A DNA stretch of 64,000 nucleotides from Micrasema longulum (lineage: Eukaryota; Arthropoda; Insecta; Trichoptera; Brachycentridae), in assembly GCA_022494885.1 (NCBI GenBank), contig JAGVSM010003534.1, forward strand, positions 62,001-126,000, written 5' to 3'. Positions 21,310 through 32,262 of this stretch are shown piece after piece; position 1 is the stretch's first letter; every line of letters begins with the position of its first letter. Made by a program: the position numbers and the translations under genes. The notes under the pieces are model-generated. The model did no database searches. It saw only the letters and a program-made list of their open reading frames with translations, and was not told the origin of the DNA.

Positions 21310-21545
21310 TTCATCATTTTCCTATTTGCTCCTTGTGGTGTATAAAGCACTGCTTTAGTATAATGTCAATAATCCAACATTTCAACCCTTCAGACGTAGT
21401 TACGGGATTTTTAAATATTGCAGCAAAAACCACCCTTTGAATTTAACATTTTAATTGTATTTTGGCTGAGAATTGAACCTAGGGCGTAATTTGTGCCCAA
21501 CTCCCTGTTGTAGAGTTCATACCTGAGAGTAGCCATCTAGTCAAA
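21310..21545 (-). mobile_element. SINE-A, degenerate
   Basis: The reverse body ('ttgtggtgtataaagcactg') and a worn B box ('gagaattgaacctaggg') are in the right order and spacing. A second fragment (21625-21682, 'gatgcataaagcac') follows. Confidence 0.6.
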
Positions 21546-21769
21546 AATACTCGTTCTTGGTTCTGATTCTATTTAACAAGCAGATCAGTATTTTTTATTG
21601 AGTCCGGATGAGGAAAGAATTTCTATCGTCTGCAAATAACGATGCATAAAGCACCCCTTTGTTTGATGTAGAGTTGAGTTTCTTAATAATCACAGGAAAT
21701 TGTAAAGTTTAATACTGTTAACATATAAACAAAATTACGAAAAAAACATTCCATAGCAAATTATTAAGT

Positions 21770-21995
21770 AAGGTTTTTACCAAATCATGAGAAGTCCATA
21801 GAGATTTTTTTGGGATCTATTTATTTTGTCTAGGGTGCGAAATGTTTTCCAAGTTTATCTGTCATGTTTTTATGTGACCTTATGAGGTAAATGTATTGTT
21901 TTTGGTTTGTAAGTCTTTAAATGTTTTGGGTAGGTTGGAAGAAATTGCGTATGCCCGCCTTTTTTTGTATGGTATTTAATAATATTTTAAGTGCA
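21770..21995 (+). mobile_element. LINE 3' UTR end
   Basis: 'ggtaggttggaagaaattgc' followed by 'atgcccgcctttttt' matches the 3' end type seen at 48.5 and 61.0 kb, though the palindrome ttgccttaaggcaa is reduced here. Confidence 0.5.
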
Positions 21996-22104
21996 ACGAA
22001 TAAGTAAAAACTAAGTGAATGTGTACCACTGTACCCGTATTTAGTGTTAGTTTGTAGTGTGTAAGTATACCATGTCCAAGTCTTGCACTATGTAACGTAA
22101 ATCA

Positions 22105-22430
22105 TTTAAAAATAACTCTCAAACAAATACACAAACTCATACTAGGCAACATCAAGATGACGACATCACACTAACAAAAGTAACTGATAAGCACATTCAC
22201 GACACGAGAATTTCACATCTATATCATATCCGGACAGTAAAAATAAAAAAAAAGACAATATCGTCCGCTTAACAAAGGACAAAAAATATACAATAACCTA
22301 CCGCACATACTAGAGTTTCAAGATTGCAGTAAGGCACATTTTGAATCCTTCCTGATACCACATTTACCTTTATACAATGTTTTTAGCGTGAAATATACTT
22401 TAGCAGGTTTCTCCAAACAATAAATAAATA
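22105..22430 (+). mobile_element. LINE C-terminus
   Basis: One frame reads RPLNKGQKIYNNLPHILEFQ, then DCSKAHFESFLIPHLPLYNV near 22265-22385. This is the 'p.nkG.kiyN.LP..i+....f+..l+.fL' ending. It is preceded by a degenerate HNTR-like stretch. It has no start and is a truncated copy. Confidence 0.8.
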
Positions 22431-22489
22431 AAATCTGTTCAAATAATAAAAATATCCTATACACACATGTTTTCATAATACTTTAGGGC

Positions 22490-22700
22490 AGCCCTGTTAG
22501 TGTCGGACCGTGGAAAAACTCATGCGCTGAAATATAAACAAGTCGGGCTTAATAATACGCGAGCTTTACAAAGAAGTTTTCCTTTGAGGGTTCGCACATG
22601 CGCGGGAGAGGCCGGAATTAAATCTACCAGATTGAAAAGGCGTTATGACTGCCATACAATGTGGAAACCTAATTAAATGCTCTGGCCTTTGTAGCGGTTT
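22490..22700. promoter_or_regulatory. GC-rich unique block with NRF1/ETS-like motifs
   Basis: 'cacatgcgcggg' (about 22596-22607) resembles an NRF1/Ewg site, and 'ggccggaa' 6 bp further resembles an ETS site. This combination is common in TATA-less promoters. No exon could be identified next to it. Confidence 0.3.
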
Positions 22701-22969
22701 ACATGCCCAAATCAAAATAATAAAAAATGTAAATTTTGCGAAAATTGAAAGTCAGTTATTCTCTATAGGCGTTTCATAAGATTAGTAAAATAATTGAGTA
22801 ACTCTTTATTTTGTGTAATGCTACCATAAGTGTAAGCTGAAATTATTTTTACGATTGACGTCAAAATATAATGACAAGAACTAGAAACTATGCGGGTATA
22901 GTCAAGAATATTTTTTATTTGAGGCTATATAAACACATAAGGTAAATTTTATTGTTGATTTTAATTTTG

Positions 22970-23142
22970 TCTCTAATATAATTTATCTCATAGTCCCTGA
23001 ACTGGTACTGAAGCGTAAGACTGATGATTAATTCTTTTTGTAACAAAAGTGATCAAGATACGCTGCGATTGGTGTACCAATGCAGTGCACTATGCATCAT
23101 TAGGTGCGGAAAGGGAATGATGATAATGATGATAATTAATCA
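22970..23142 (+). mobile_element. SINE-A, 3' part with tail
   Basis: It runs from 'tagtccctgaactggtactg' through 'acgctgcgattggtgtacca' and 'aggtgcggaaagggaatg' to a gat/aat tail. The tRNA-like head is missing. Confidence 0.85.
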
Positions 23143-23221
23143 AGTAGTCAGGTAAGTCGTTGTAGGTTTTAAATACATTTTAAAGTATTTTTGCTGCATT
23201 TGTCCTTGCTTATTTATGTAC

Positions 23222-24453
23222 TAGTGTGATCAAAAAATTAAGTGAAATGTTTAATTTTTAACACGCGGGCTTTTCGATTCTGGCAAACTATTTTTTAAGG
23301 TTGGCAATACTGCCACTGATATCTGTGTCAAATTTCATGGCAATATCTGCATTCATTCAATAGTTACGCTCGTGTTTTGTGAACACCAAAATGTTAATTT
23401 AGCGATTTTTACAATGTTTGATTTTGTCGAGAAGCAAAATTTCATTACATTTTGCTTGCGGTATGAGAATGATGTAGAATAATTTTGGTGACTAGGTTAT
23501 GTCACAAAAATATATTCACAAGAGAAAGCGTTGAGGACAAAAATCGCCCTGAACGACTATTAACATCAACTGATGAACAACACGTCAAGAAAATCAAAGA
23601 TTTGGTGATCAAAAATCATCGATTGACAATCAGAGACCTCGCTAATACTGATAAAATTTCATTTAGATCAGTCCAGACCATTCTGAAGGATGTTTTGTGC
23701 CTGAAAAGAGTGAAATCTCGTTGGTTGCCAAAAAAAATATTTTTTTTGGAAATCTGTGAAATAATGTTTTCTGACTATTAGGATAAGAGAAAATGCATGA
23801 TAACTGGAGATTAGACTTAAATATATGCATCCGACCCGAAAACAACTGACCAATCAAGCGAATACAATGCAAAAAGTAAGTCAAGACCGTAAAGATCGCG
23901 CCAAAGTCGTTCAAAAATCAAGATCGTGTTAACAGCTTTTGGTTTGAGTTTTGGGGGTTTGGTGGATTATGAATTTCTATCACCGCCTCGCGCTGGGCCA
24001 AACTGTTAACAAATAAAATTATTTGAGCGTAATGCAACGTTTACGTAAAACTATTCGCAAAAAGAGACCAGATTTATGGGACAGACAATTCTAGGTTTTC
24101 GCACCACGATAATTCACCATCTCACACTGCATTAGTGCTTCAAATTATATTGTTCCACAACCATCGTATTTACCTGATTTAGCACCGTGTGGCTTTTGAC
24201 TATTCCCTTAGCTTAAAAGACCACTCCGAGGATATCCTTTTGACCCGATTGAAGAGATAAAAACCGAATCGCTGTGCGCTTGAAATGTCATTCTAAAAAT
24301 CTACTTTAACAATTGTTCCGAGGATCGAAAAAATCTTTGGCATAAGTATATTGTATCGAAAGGGACTTTGAAGACAATCAAATAGATTTAGAAGAATAAA
24401 TAAGGATTTCAAAAGTTATAAACAATTTCACATTATTTTTATATCAAAGTGTA
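23222..24453 (+). mobile_element. Full-length dead mariner transposon
   Basis: Imperfect terminal inverted repeats of about 27 bp lie at both ends (gtgtgatcaaaaaattaagt and the inverse of ttatttttatatcaaagtgt), each next to a TA. The transposase starts near 23485. The helix-turn-helix region contains TSTDEQHVKKIKDLVIKNHR then LTIRDLANTDKISFRSVQTI and LKRVKSRWLPKK. Catalytic parts are: first Asp in ITGD (with in-frame stops just after), second Asp in HHDNSPSHTAL (intact, about 24105), and third site read as PDLAPCGF then a stop, where CDFW is expected, so that Asp is lost. The 98-residue open frame is only the N-terminal piece. Many stops and frameshifts show it is inactive. Confidence 0.92.
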
Positions 24454-24459
24454 ATATGT

Positions 24460-25040
24460 TTATTTCAAATGAATATCATTATTTGACATGTCAAAAACGA
24501 ATTTTTTCATGCAGGTAAGATGCTTAGTTTTACGATAAAGGCGCTAGTTCCGAGATCGAAATATTGAAGTGCTTAAAAACGTTTTGAAACAAATATTTTG
24601 TCTCATCCTTTAAAGCGGATCTATGGTCTTATGTTCGGGCTTTTATGTACTCATCGAATTAAAAAAAGAACCCTGAAATAGTGAAATATCAAGCACATTT
24701 ACGATTTTCATTTGAAAAAAACTATGTACCATATTCAAATTTTAGTACTTTAGATATATTTTAGTGGTTTCCCCAGGTATTAAAAATATCACTCAAAGCG
24801 TATTAAAAAAAAATTAACGCGATTATATTTTGTTAAAATAAATTATAAAATTTAATTATAACAATTTTAGCGTACATTTAATGGTAAAAGTAATAAACTA
24901 CAATTTCATTAGACGATCAAATCAATCGGCTATCTTGGTCAGATCCTCTAACGGGTCAACTTTAGTATCCTTAGTAATTAAGAGGAAAATGGCGACAAAC
25001 TTACTGTAAACACATTATCCTAGCAGGTACTATATTTAGG
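24460..25040. other. No recognised gene
   Basis: AT-rich DNA without clear coding or repeat matches. Confidence 0.4.
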
Positions 25041-25043
25041 TAA

Positions 25044-25101
25044 GGTTCCGAGTTGCTAGGTTCCATTTACCCGGTTCTGAGTTGCTAAGTTCGCCGTCAC
25101 C
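25044..25101. repeat. Two 29-bp direct repeats
   Basis: 'ggttccgagttgctaggttc' at 25044 and 'ggttctgagttgctaagttc' at 25073 give a 29-bp period. Each unit ends in 'accc' or 'cacc'. Confidence 0.8.
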
Positions 25102-25109
25102 GGGTGTAT

Positions 25110-26820
25110 GAAAAGCCTACATTTTTGTACGCATTTCTTTAAATTTTTAATTCAAAACAATGCAATTTGGCTGGTATATTACTAAAAACAATATCTTTTA
25201 ATAAAACAGGTGTTATTTTAATAGGATACAACTTTGAAGTCAAATTGAAAAAGCAAATTTAATATTTAAAAGACTGGTGTGCTTAAACCAAGTAAAATAT
25301 TAAAGAGATCCTTTATACTAAACGTTATTTAAAAAAAGGGAGAAACCACTGCTTTTTAATATTTCATAATTTTGAAATATCTAAAATAAATATAATTTAC
25401 ATACACAGGAGCAGAATAAGCACTGCACAAAAACACTGTTTTTGAAAAAACAAAATTGTTTGTAAAAAACTTAAGTAAAAAATTAAAAGCTCTTATTTAA
25501 TAACAAACATAAAAAATAAACGTTGCAAAACGAGCACCCTTTTAACAGAAACAGCTTGCTCACTAAGAGAGGTATTAAGTTGTGGAAAAATATTTATTTA
25601 TTTAAGTATTAAAAAAAATACAAATGGGATGTGTGAACTTTTCAATTGTCATTTTTTTTTTTTAGTATTTTATGTTTATTTAAATTGAAATATGTATAAT
25701 AACCCTATAAAGGCTAAAGACCTTGCCATTTTTCCGGAGAAGTACAGCGTGAACAAAACATTTTCAAATATTATGTACATTTTAAACAAAACCGGTTAAT
25801 TTTTTGTAACTTATTTTAAACAAATAATATTAAAAAATGTGCTTTGGGATTAGATTGATTGTTTTCGGTTTTTTTGAAAATGATATCTGATGAATTTCCA
25901 CCGTGATTAGCAGTTACATTACGCATTCTGTCGTTCCAATATTTCATCACTTTTTTTAACCTCATTTTACGAGATAATAACATTTTGGACAAATCAAAGT
26001 TTTTTGACCTGCATAATAATTTGTTTTTCAAACAGTAGGAATCTGCTCTAATATTCATTTGTTTAATTATTCTTGTTTATAAATAGGAGAAGCAAAATTT
26101 ATGTTTGTGTTTTATATTCGTGTCTAGGCTAATTAATAATTAATACAATTCTGAGCGTGAAATAAAATCGGTTTTTAAAAGGATACTTGGTCTGACTTTT
26201 CTTATAACAAACGTATTCCCGTATTTTTTCCCTAGATAGTGGCACTAGAGCAGTGATTTTTTACACACTATAGATAGGAATATTTACAATTTGTGTGTGC
26301 CTATGGTTTTGTTTTTTTTAAACGAATTCTTTAATATGGGAACTAAAACCATCCAAAAACCCTTAAAAGCGCCTAGTTTTATCTGCCGTCTTTGGACAAA
26401 CGGTATACAAATATGGTTGATAATTTTGAAAAACGGACACTCTACCAAAACAGAAAATTTCATTCCTATACTCTTTCTCGAATAAAAAATCAAATCAGTT
26501 CAGTTTTGGGGTGCGTAAAACACACCAACGTCGATTTTAGTTAGGCGGTTCTCCTTTTCACACAGTATTGAAGAGGCGTGTGCGAAAAAGTGACAGAAAA
26601 ACAATGTTCATATATCTATTCATCAAAAATTGTCTGGCACCGCGTACCTTCTGAAGAGAAAAGTTAAAATTCAATGTGTAAACTTATAAATAACAGGGCG
26701 ATTAATACTTACAAAATAAAAATAGGTACCAACCACAGATACATGAATTATCTATTCAGTGTTACCAACCCACTTTCTTAAACAAAAAATAAAAAATAAA
26801 AAATTAAATAACCTTAACTC
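25110..26820. other. No recognised gene
   Basis: AT-rich DNA with short antisense-overlapping frames (60-80 codons) that look like chance. An 'agattttaaa'-type A/T homopolymer landscape dominates, and no SINE or LINE signature was found. Confidence 0.4.
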
Positions 26821-26826
26821 ATTTTA

Positions 26827-27019
26827 AACAAGATGGAGAATTTATGTTAGAAGAAAACAGATCGGAAAGCTTTTACTTCGTAAAAATAATCAGTTGGATG
26901 AATTGAATAAAACTTTTGCAGAAATTTTAAAAAGTGATACCTAAATCGACAAATTTGGAATAACCGATGACCGGGGTCAACTTCCATATTCTCAACAATC
27001 TCTGTTAAAAATTATGTAA
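26827..27019 (+). pseudogene. Unidentified coding-like remnant
   Basis: One frame reads RRKQIGKLLLRKNNQLDELN, then KTFAEILKSDT, a TAA, IDKFGITDDRGQLPYSQQSL and a final stop. The composition looks protein-like rather than AT noise, but one internal stop is present and I do not recognise the family. It may be a transposon or host-derived fragment. Confidence 0.3.
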
Positions 27020-27945
27020 TTTATTAATTTGTTCATTTACAATGTATGTATTACTTTAAAAATAATGTTTCCTCATTTTCCGTGCCGAAGGAGACATTAC
27101 ACATTTTATATAATTTTAAAACAAGCCTTATTAAACATTATCAAATCATTATCTCAAAAACTTACAAAACAAAATAAAAACACATAAAACTTACAAATGA
27201 AAACACCAAATTAAACACATTTTTCTACCTCTTTAGCCTGCTCAACTATAGCCATATTAACCCCGTGATCACTATATATTTATTTAGTCGAGTTTTTGAT
27301 CCCTTTAAAAAAAATTAAGTTATTTAAAAACAATAACGTATTTTTTTGTTTTTTTTAATTATTAAAATCCATATTTTAAAAAAGCGTTAAACATTTGTAC
27401 CGTTCGAGAGCTGAAATATAAAAAAAATTGTAATTTTTTAAGTACGATATATTTACCAAAATAAATATAAAACCAACCTTATAATCAAATAATTAAATTT
27501 TTGAAATAATAATAATAATTGCCATCATAATTATAAGTCATTAATATTTCTAAAGGAAATGTTATTTTACTTAATCAAACGGATGACAAGAGCTGTCGGT
27601 GAAATCAGAAAAGAATTCAGAACGTGCTCTACGTAAAACCGATCCCCATGAGTCAATTTTGGAACGAATTACTTCAAAATAGTCCAAATATGTACTGATG
27701 ATAAGTTATCTCAAATGCTTTCTCATAATATAAGAGATACATGAGTTATTTTACACCAGGTCAAATTTTTACTGTCATGGAGCAGAGTTAATACTGCTTT
27801 TAATGAGGTGAAATCAAGACAATTCCCCGTGGTTGCTTTTTTGTTACATTTTCATTATTATGTTTTTCGAGAAGGGTGCTCCGAGAATATGTAACGATTC
27901 TCGGAAAGAAGTAATAAACCTGCGTAGTTTGGGGTAATCGTTGCG

Positions 27946-28083
27946 ATGAAAATGCCATATTTCACACGTGTCCGCAACTTCCTACTCAAATCACGAATTA
28001 AAGATGGCGCTCGGCGAGATCGAACATTCTGGAAATGTCGGGAACGCGGTGACTGGACGTGTTCTGACTGCATATTTCCTTGA
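27946..28083 (+). CDS. Small ORF, 45 aa, CxxC-ending
   Basis: ATG at 27946 and TGA at 28081. The product is basic and finishes with WKCRERGDWTCSDCIFP. W-K-C followed by spaced cysteines recalls the start of a FLYWCH-type zinc finger, but the final His is missing and the frame stops. It lies in a GC-richer unique block (27865-28085). It could be an exon piece, a transposon relic or chance. A 71-codon antisense frame overlaps. Confidence 0.25.
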   Translation: MKMPYFTRVRNFLLKSRIKDGARRDRTFWKCRERGDWTCSDCIFP

Positions 28084-28171
28084 AACTTTCATCTAGGAAC
28101 AGGTAAAGGGTCTGCTAAAATTACGTTTCGGATACAAACAAACTTCTAAATTATCTATTTAATTATGCTTT

Positions 28172-28480
28172 CTTATGAAATTTATTGCAATGGAGAGGGA
28201 AAATATTTTTGAGAATGGAATACGGATGTCTAGGTGCATACAAGGCTTTTAACACACTGTGTAACATCCACCATTCTGCTTATTTATTAATCTATTTATC
28301 TATTCACATTTTCTCGACTCTTCGATTTGTTGACATTTGTGAAGTAAAAGAGCTGAAACCCTTACCTATTGATGCTAGTAGTAGTCTTTTTTTTGTTGAT
28401 ACGATATTGTATTGCCCGTATTATGAGTTTATCTAAATGTTTGTGTACACGGACTGGATTTTACCCCCGAAAAAAAAAAA
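28172..28480 (+). mobile_element. MITE-P half element
   Basis: One body arm runs in order ('tgtctaggtgcatacaaggc', 'acacactgtgtaacatccac', 'gacatttgtgaagtaaaaga'), then a reversed outer end ('gtacacggactggatttta'). The 83-codon frame 28185-28436 falls inside it and is not a gene. Confidence 0.8.
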
Positions 28481-28962
28481 ATTTACTGGCAATTTTTAAA
28501 GAAAAATAACTTTTTTAATGTATGTCGAAATCTTAAAGTCGGTGGGAAAAAAACACTCTTAAACAGTGGTAGAAGGCACAACAGACAGACGAGTATAATA
28601 CATATCCAGGTACAGTATGCATTCTATATACGTAGGTCTAATGCCGGTTGATTGAGCATTTGATATGTCAGATATTTATGGTTCTCCGTCACAGACGCAT
28701 CCGTCTAACATAGCTTTTGGTCGATTTTACGAGCTTGAGGCCTTCCAGCCATTACCAAATTATATAGTAGGCGAGGCGAGCTTTTGATTTCGCTGCCCTT
28801 AACCGAATTGGACGCTTCGGCCAAAATTACACACAAAGTTTGAGTAATTAATTGGAAACTACTCTAATATCTATGTAAAAAAATATAAAATGTTAGATAT
28901 CGCTGCTTGTATCAAGCAAATTTATCAAAATTAATTCAATTAACTCTTAAAACATCAGGCGC

Positions 28963-29162
28963 CGTTGCGCAGTTGGTTAGACGGCCAACTGTGAAACAGG
29001 CATCGCGGGTTCGATTCCCGCCAAAAAATTCGAGAATTTTTTTTTTACAATTGGTCTGGGTGTTGTAGTGTATATTTCATTGCTTCCTTCTATATTATCT
29101 TTTTCCTACCTGCTGACAAGCCTCTAAATAGAGCCTTAACGGGTTATTTCTATAATAAAATA
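28963..29162 (+). mobile_element. SINE-D, near full length
   Basis: The head has A box tgcgcagttgg and B box ggttcgattcc, with stem-forming gcggg/cccgc around the latter. The body has 'acaattggtctgggtgttgt' and 'cctgctgacaagcctctaaa'. Confidence 0.9.
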
Positions 29163-29199
29163 ATCTAATGTCATTTTCCCCTGAATATCAACTAAAAGG

Positions 29200-29385
29200 C
29201 TTATAAAAAAAAAGTGTCAACAATATTTAGAGTTTGTCCAAATGTTTGTAGACAAATACTGGATTTCACCCTCTACGGAGTTATTAAGACAAATATATTA
29301 CAACATTTGGAAGACGTTTTAGAGAAGTAAATATGGAAGTCTAGGCATTTACGAGGCTTATGACCTGTCAATATAATAGTTTATG
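29200..29385 (+). mobile_element. MITE-P left end
   Basis: The outer segment (caacaatatttagagtttgt, gtagacaaatactggatttc, ctacggagtta) is followed by the first 100 bp of the body (tggaagtctaggcatttacg, ttatgacctgtcaat). It stops before the palindrome centre. Confidence 0.85.
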
Positions 29386-29464
29386 TCTTCAAAATAAATT
29401 TCTTTGGGAACCCGATTTAAAACATTATTGAACCAACACTTTTTTTCATCTACTTTAAATAACA

Positions 29465-29530
29465 TGTGCCGTCGAACAGTTGGTTAAACGGCCAATTGTG
29501 AAACTAGCGTCGCGGGTTCGATTCCAAGAA
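29465..29530 (+). mobile_element. SINE-D head only
   Basis: 'tgccgtcgaacagttggtta' through 'gcgggttcgattcc' retains A-box and B-box regions. The body is absent. Confidence 0.75.
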
Positions 29531-29549
29531 AGATTTTTACCCAATATGG

Positions 29550-30110
29550 AAGTTAAGTGCTACGGGAAATTAGATATTTGAAATGTTTTCTTATACGCGG
29601 TAAAAATTGGAGCATTTCATTGTACGGCAAGGTTTTTCGTGATTGTATAAAAAAAAAAATTATAAAATTAAATTACTTTTAGCTACTTCACAAGTTCTTG
29701 ATAATCAACTAATCAGCTGTGGTGTTGGATAGATGTCCGGTTTCCAGAAAGTCAACTCACCAGTCAGGACAACTCACTGACGGCAACTTGTGACGTCATG
29801 GACGGAGTAAATTCAAAATTACAAAATTTAAAAGAATCATGGCGATGGGAATACGATACATTAAAATTAAAAATGTTTAGTTTGATAGTATTATAACGAA
29901 GAAAAAAGCATAATAAAACCACCAAGCTTCCTCATTGATCTGAGTATTGTGATTTTTTGATAATTTCTTCCATATCTTCTCTTACCTACCTGTCGACATA
30001 TTTTTGAAATATAAGCTTAGCTAATTGTTCTTTTTTTTTAAATCAAATGAAAAAAATTTATACTTGTTTAACCTAATATAAGGAAGTAATTATAATATTT
30101 AAATTAAATG
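29550..30110. other. No recognised gene
   Basis: AT-rich apart from 29720-29830, which holds 'acttgtgacgtcatgg' (a CRE-like palindrome). 'cctacctgtcgacat' near 29985 may be a SINE-D body scrap. Confidence 0.35.
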
Positions 30111-30119
30111 TATATTTAT

Positions 30120-31225
30120 AAAATCTCGAGAATGCAAACTATTAAAATCATACTTAACAAATCGGAAGCAGTATACCTTTGTAAAAAAAAAAAGTAAAAT
30201 ACAAACAGTAAATTTTGGAGTCCTACAAGGGTCTATTTTGGGTCCACTAATACAGTCATTAATATATAAATATTTTATATATTAATGACTTATCATTGTA
30301 TAATTTTAAAGGGAAAATTATTATGTACGCCGACGACATTGGACTTTTCTATAAAAATCAAACAGACGTATTAACAAACAATGACATAAACGAAGACCTT
30401 ACTATGTTGACTAAATGGACAAACATAAACTTACTTTCACTTAATGAAAAAAAGTGAAACATTATCCATTTTGAATCTAGAAAAAATGTCACAAAGTAGA
30501 TGCTTACATAAATAATGAACGACTAACTGAAATTGAACATGTTAAATACTCAGGACTAACAATAGACAGACAATTGACATGAACAATTCATATCAACAAT
30601 TTAATTAGCAAAGTGGCGACTTTAACGAGTCTATTTTTTTAAATCAAAAACTTTGTTCCAATAAAGCAAAAAAAATAAATGTTTGAAGCGTATGTAAAAA
30701 CTAAAATATGTTATTTGCAACTTCTATGGGGAACAGGAAATCAAAATGATATAAACAGACTACAAAGGCAGCAAAATAAAATATTAAAGTTAGTATATGA
30801 CCTTCCCTATCTAACAGCAATTAAAGAACTTTTTGAACAAACTAAACAATTAAATGTAACTGTACTCTTTAAACTAGAATCTTTAGAATTTATTCATAAA
30901 TTAGCCACTGATGTAATTGTAGACGAAGAATTAAAACTTGAAAAAAACTGTAGTAAACATGAACACAATACGAGAATATCAGAAAAATATCACAGACAAC
31001 CTTCTAAAACGAGAAAAGGACAATCGAAACTAATAAACCGTGGATTGAAATTATACAATAAACTACCAGACAAAACTAAACAAAAGACTCAGACAACCTT
31101 TACAAAAGATGTTAAAAATATTATTATTAACAGTAGAATGTGAATTTTAAAAGTGAAAATATTCTGTTAAATGTATGTAACCCGGAAGGGTTTATCAATG
31201 AAATTTAAATTTAAAAAAAAATATA
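30120..31225 (+). mobile_element. LINE-A, best copy (RT palm to 3' end)
   Basis: It encodes the second half of a jockey/CR1-like reverse transcriptase. Visible motifs are NFGVLQGSILGPL (30213-30251), ILYINDLS (about 30273-30296), MYADDIGLF with the YADD catalytic pair (about 30322), GLTIDRQLT (about 30557), then an open frame 30679-31143 (154 codons) with QLLWGTGNQNDINRLQRQQN and INRGLKLYNKLPDKTKQKTQ. Stops and a frameshift lie between motifs. The 3' UTR ends in the hairpin aaccc-ggaa-gggtt at 31179-31192 and an (ATTTAA)-type tail. The palm 5' half, endonuclease and ORF1 are absent. Confidence 0.92.
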
Positions 31226-31389
31226 TACATATATAATGTGTCAGGCAGCCAAATATGATCCTTTAGAGCGAAACATATTCGTGCTATTTGAGAGTATTAA
31301 TTGTGCCTTTTATAATCTCGGGTTCATGGCTCGAAAGGTTGTCCTAATTTAATACCTCAAAAATGTAGGTTTATTCATCATGTTTTATT

Positions 31390-31626
31390 TACTTCATTAC
31401 TTTCAGCATATAATGGTGCATAGGACACTGCATCGGTACACTAATCATAGCGTATATTGATCATTTTTTGTCACATAAAGGTAAAATGATCAGTCTTACG
31501 CTTCAGGTGCCAGTCCAGGAACAATGAAATATTCCAGTGTAAAAACATCCTTTTAAATCAATATTTCATGTCAACCAATACATGGTTAGCAAATGGGTTG
31601 ACCACTGCACCACGATGCCGACAAAA
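31390..31626 (-). mobile_element. SINE-A, near full length
   Basis: In reverse it reads head 'gcatcgtggtgcagtggtca', damaged B box, 'caggtgccagtccagga' inverse and 'gtgcataggacactgcatcg'. Confidence 0.85.
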
Positions 31627-31889
31627 TTAAAAAAAATATGAAAAAATGATTTGAAAGTGTTTATATCATAAGGGATGAGACAACCACAGCATCGTACTGG
31701 TTCTTAAGATAAATTAAGTGTTTAATTATTACTTAGTGGTTGATTACAGCCCGCTTGATATATTATCTTTTATATTATTCATTGTTTTATTGCAATGCAT
31801 TTATAATTGATTAGTTTGACTTTGTTTTTGTAAGTGTAATATTAATGTAGAACTACTTATACTTTAAAACATCCCATTGAATCATTTAT

Positions 31890-31990
31890 AAATTTATTGT
31901 ATTTTTGTATGTGCATATATATTATGTATGTATGTGTGTATATATATGTATATGTATATATGGTGTGTATATATGTCGTGTAATATGTCT
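31890..31990. repeat. TATG/TGTA microsatellite
   Basis: A degenerate tatgta/tgtgtata run directly precedes the SINE-A at 31993. A second such run follows the SINE at 32262-32330. Confidence 0.8.
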
Positions 31991-31992
31991 TA

Positions 31993-32262
31993 TGCCTTGT
32001 GGTGTAATAGTCAGCGCGTTGGCCTGCCATGCAAGAGGTCTCGTGTTCGATTTCCTACAAGGTTGATATGAAATATTTATTTAAAAGGGTGTTTTCACCC
32101 TAGAGTATTTAATAGCCCCTGGGCTGGTACCTGAAGCGTAAGACTGATCATCTTACATTCATGTTACAAAAATGATCAATATACGCTGCGATTGGTGTAC
32201 CAATGCAGTGCCCTATGCACCATTAGGTGCGGAAAGGGAAAAAAATGTAATGAAAATGATAA
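31993..32262 (+). mobile_element. SINE-A, near-consensus copy
   Basis: It contains A box tggtgtaatag, anticodon-stem region 'ttggcctgccatgcaa', B box 'gttcgatttcc' and 'gatatgaaatatttatttaa'. Then come 'ggtacctgaagcgtaagact', 'acgctgcgattggtgtacca', 'gcagtgccctatgcaccatt' and 'aggtgcggaaaggga'. This and the copy at 40450 are the best templates for the family. Confidence 0.92.

Noticed and set aside
23485..23781. 98-codon DNA-binding protein
   Set aside because: It is the helix-turn-helix part of a mariner transposase followed by stops, within intact terminal repeats.
26284..26493. Paired sense and antisense 64-69-codon frames
   Set aside because: Overlapping frames on both strands arise easily in such composition; no domain or repeat match.
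28963..29030. True tRNA gene (good A and B boxes)
   Set aside because: The acceptor and anticodon stems do not pair fully and a SINE body follows directly; the same head and body recur at 5525.
30679..31143. 154-codon open frame, the longest in the window, as a host gene
   Set aside because: Its sequence and the upstream YADD and GVLQGSILGPL motifs show it is the end of LINE-A; a near-identical copy lies at 34.4-34.7 kb.
31890..31990. Functional (TG)n Z-DNA element
   Set aside because: The run is interrupted TATG/TGTA microsatellite; nothing beyond simple repeat can be supported.
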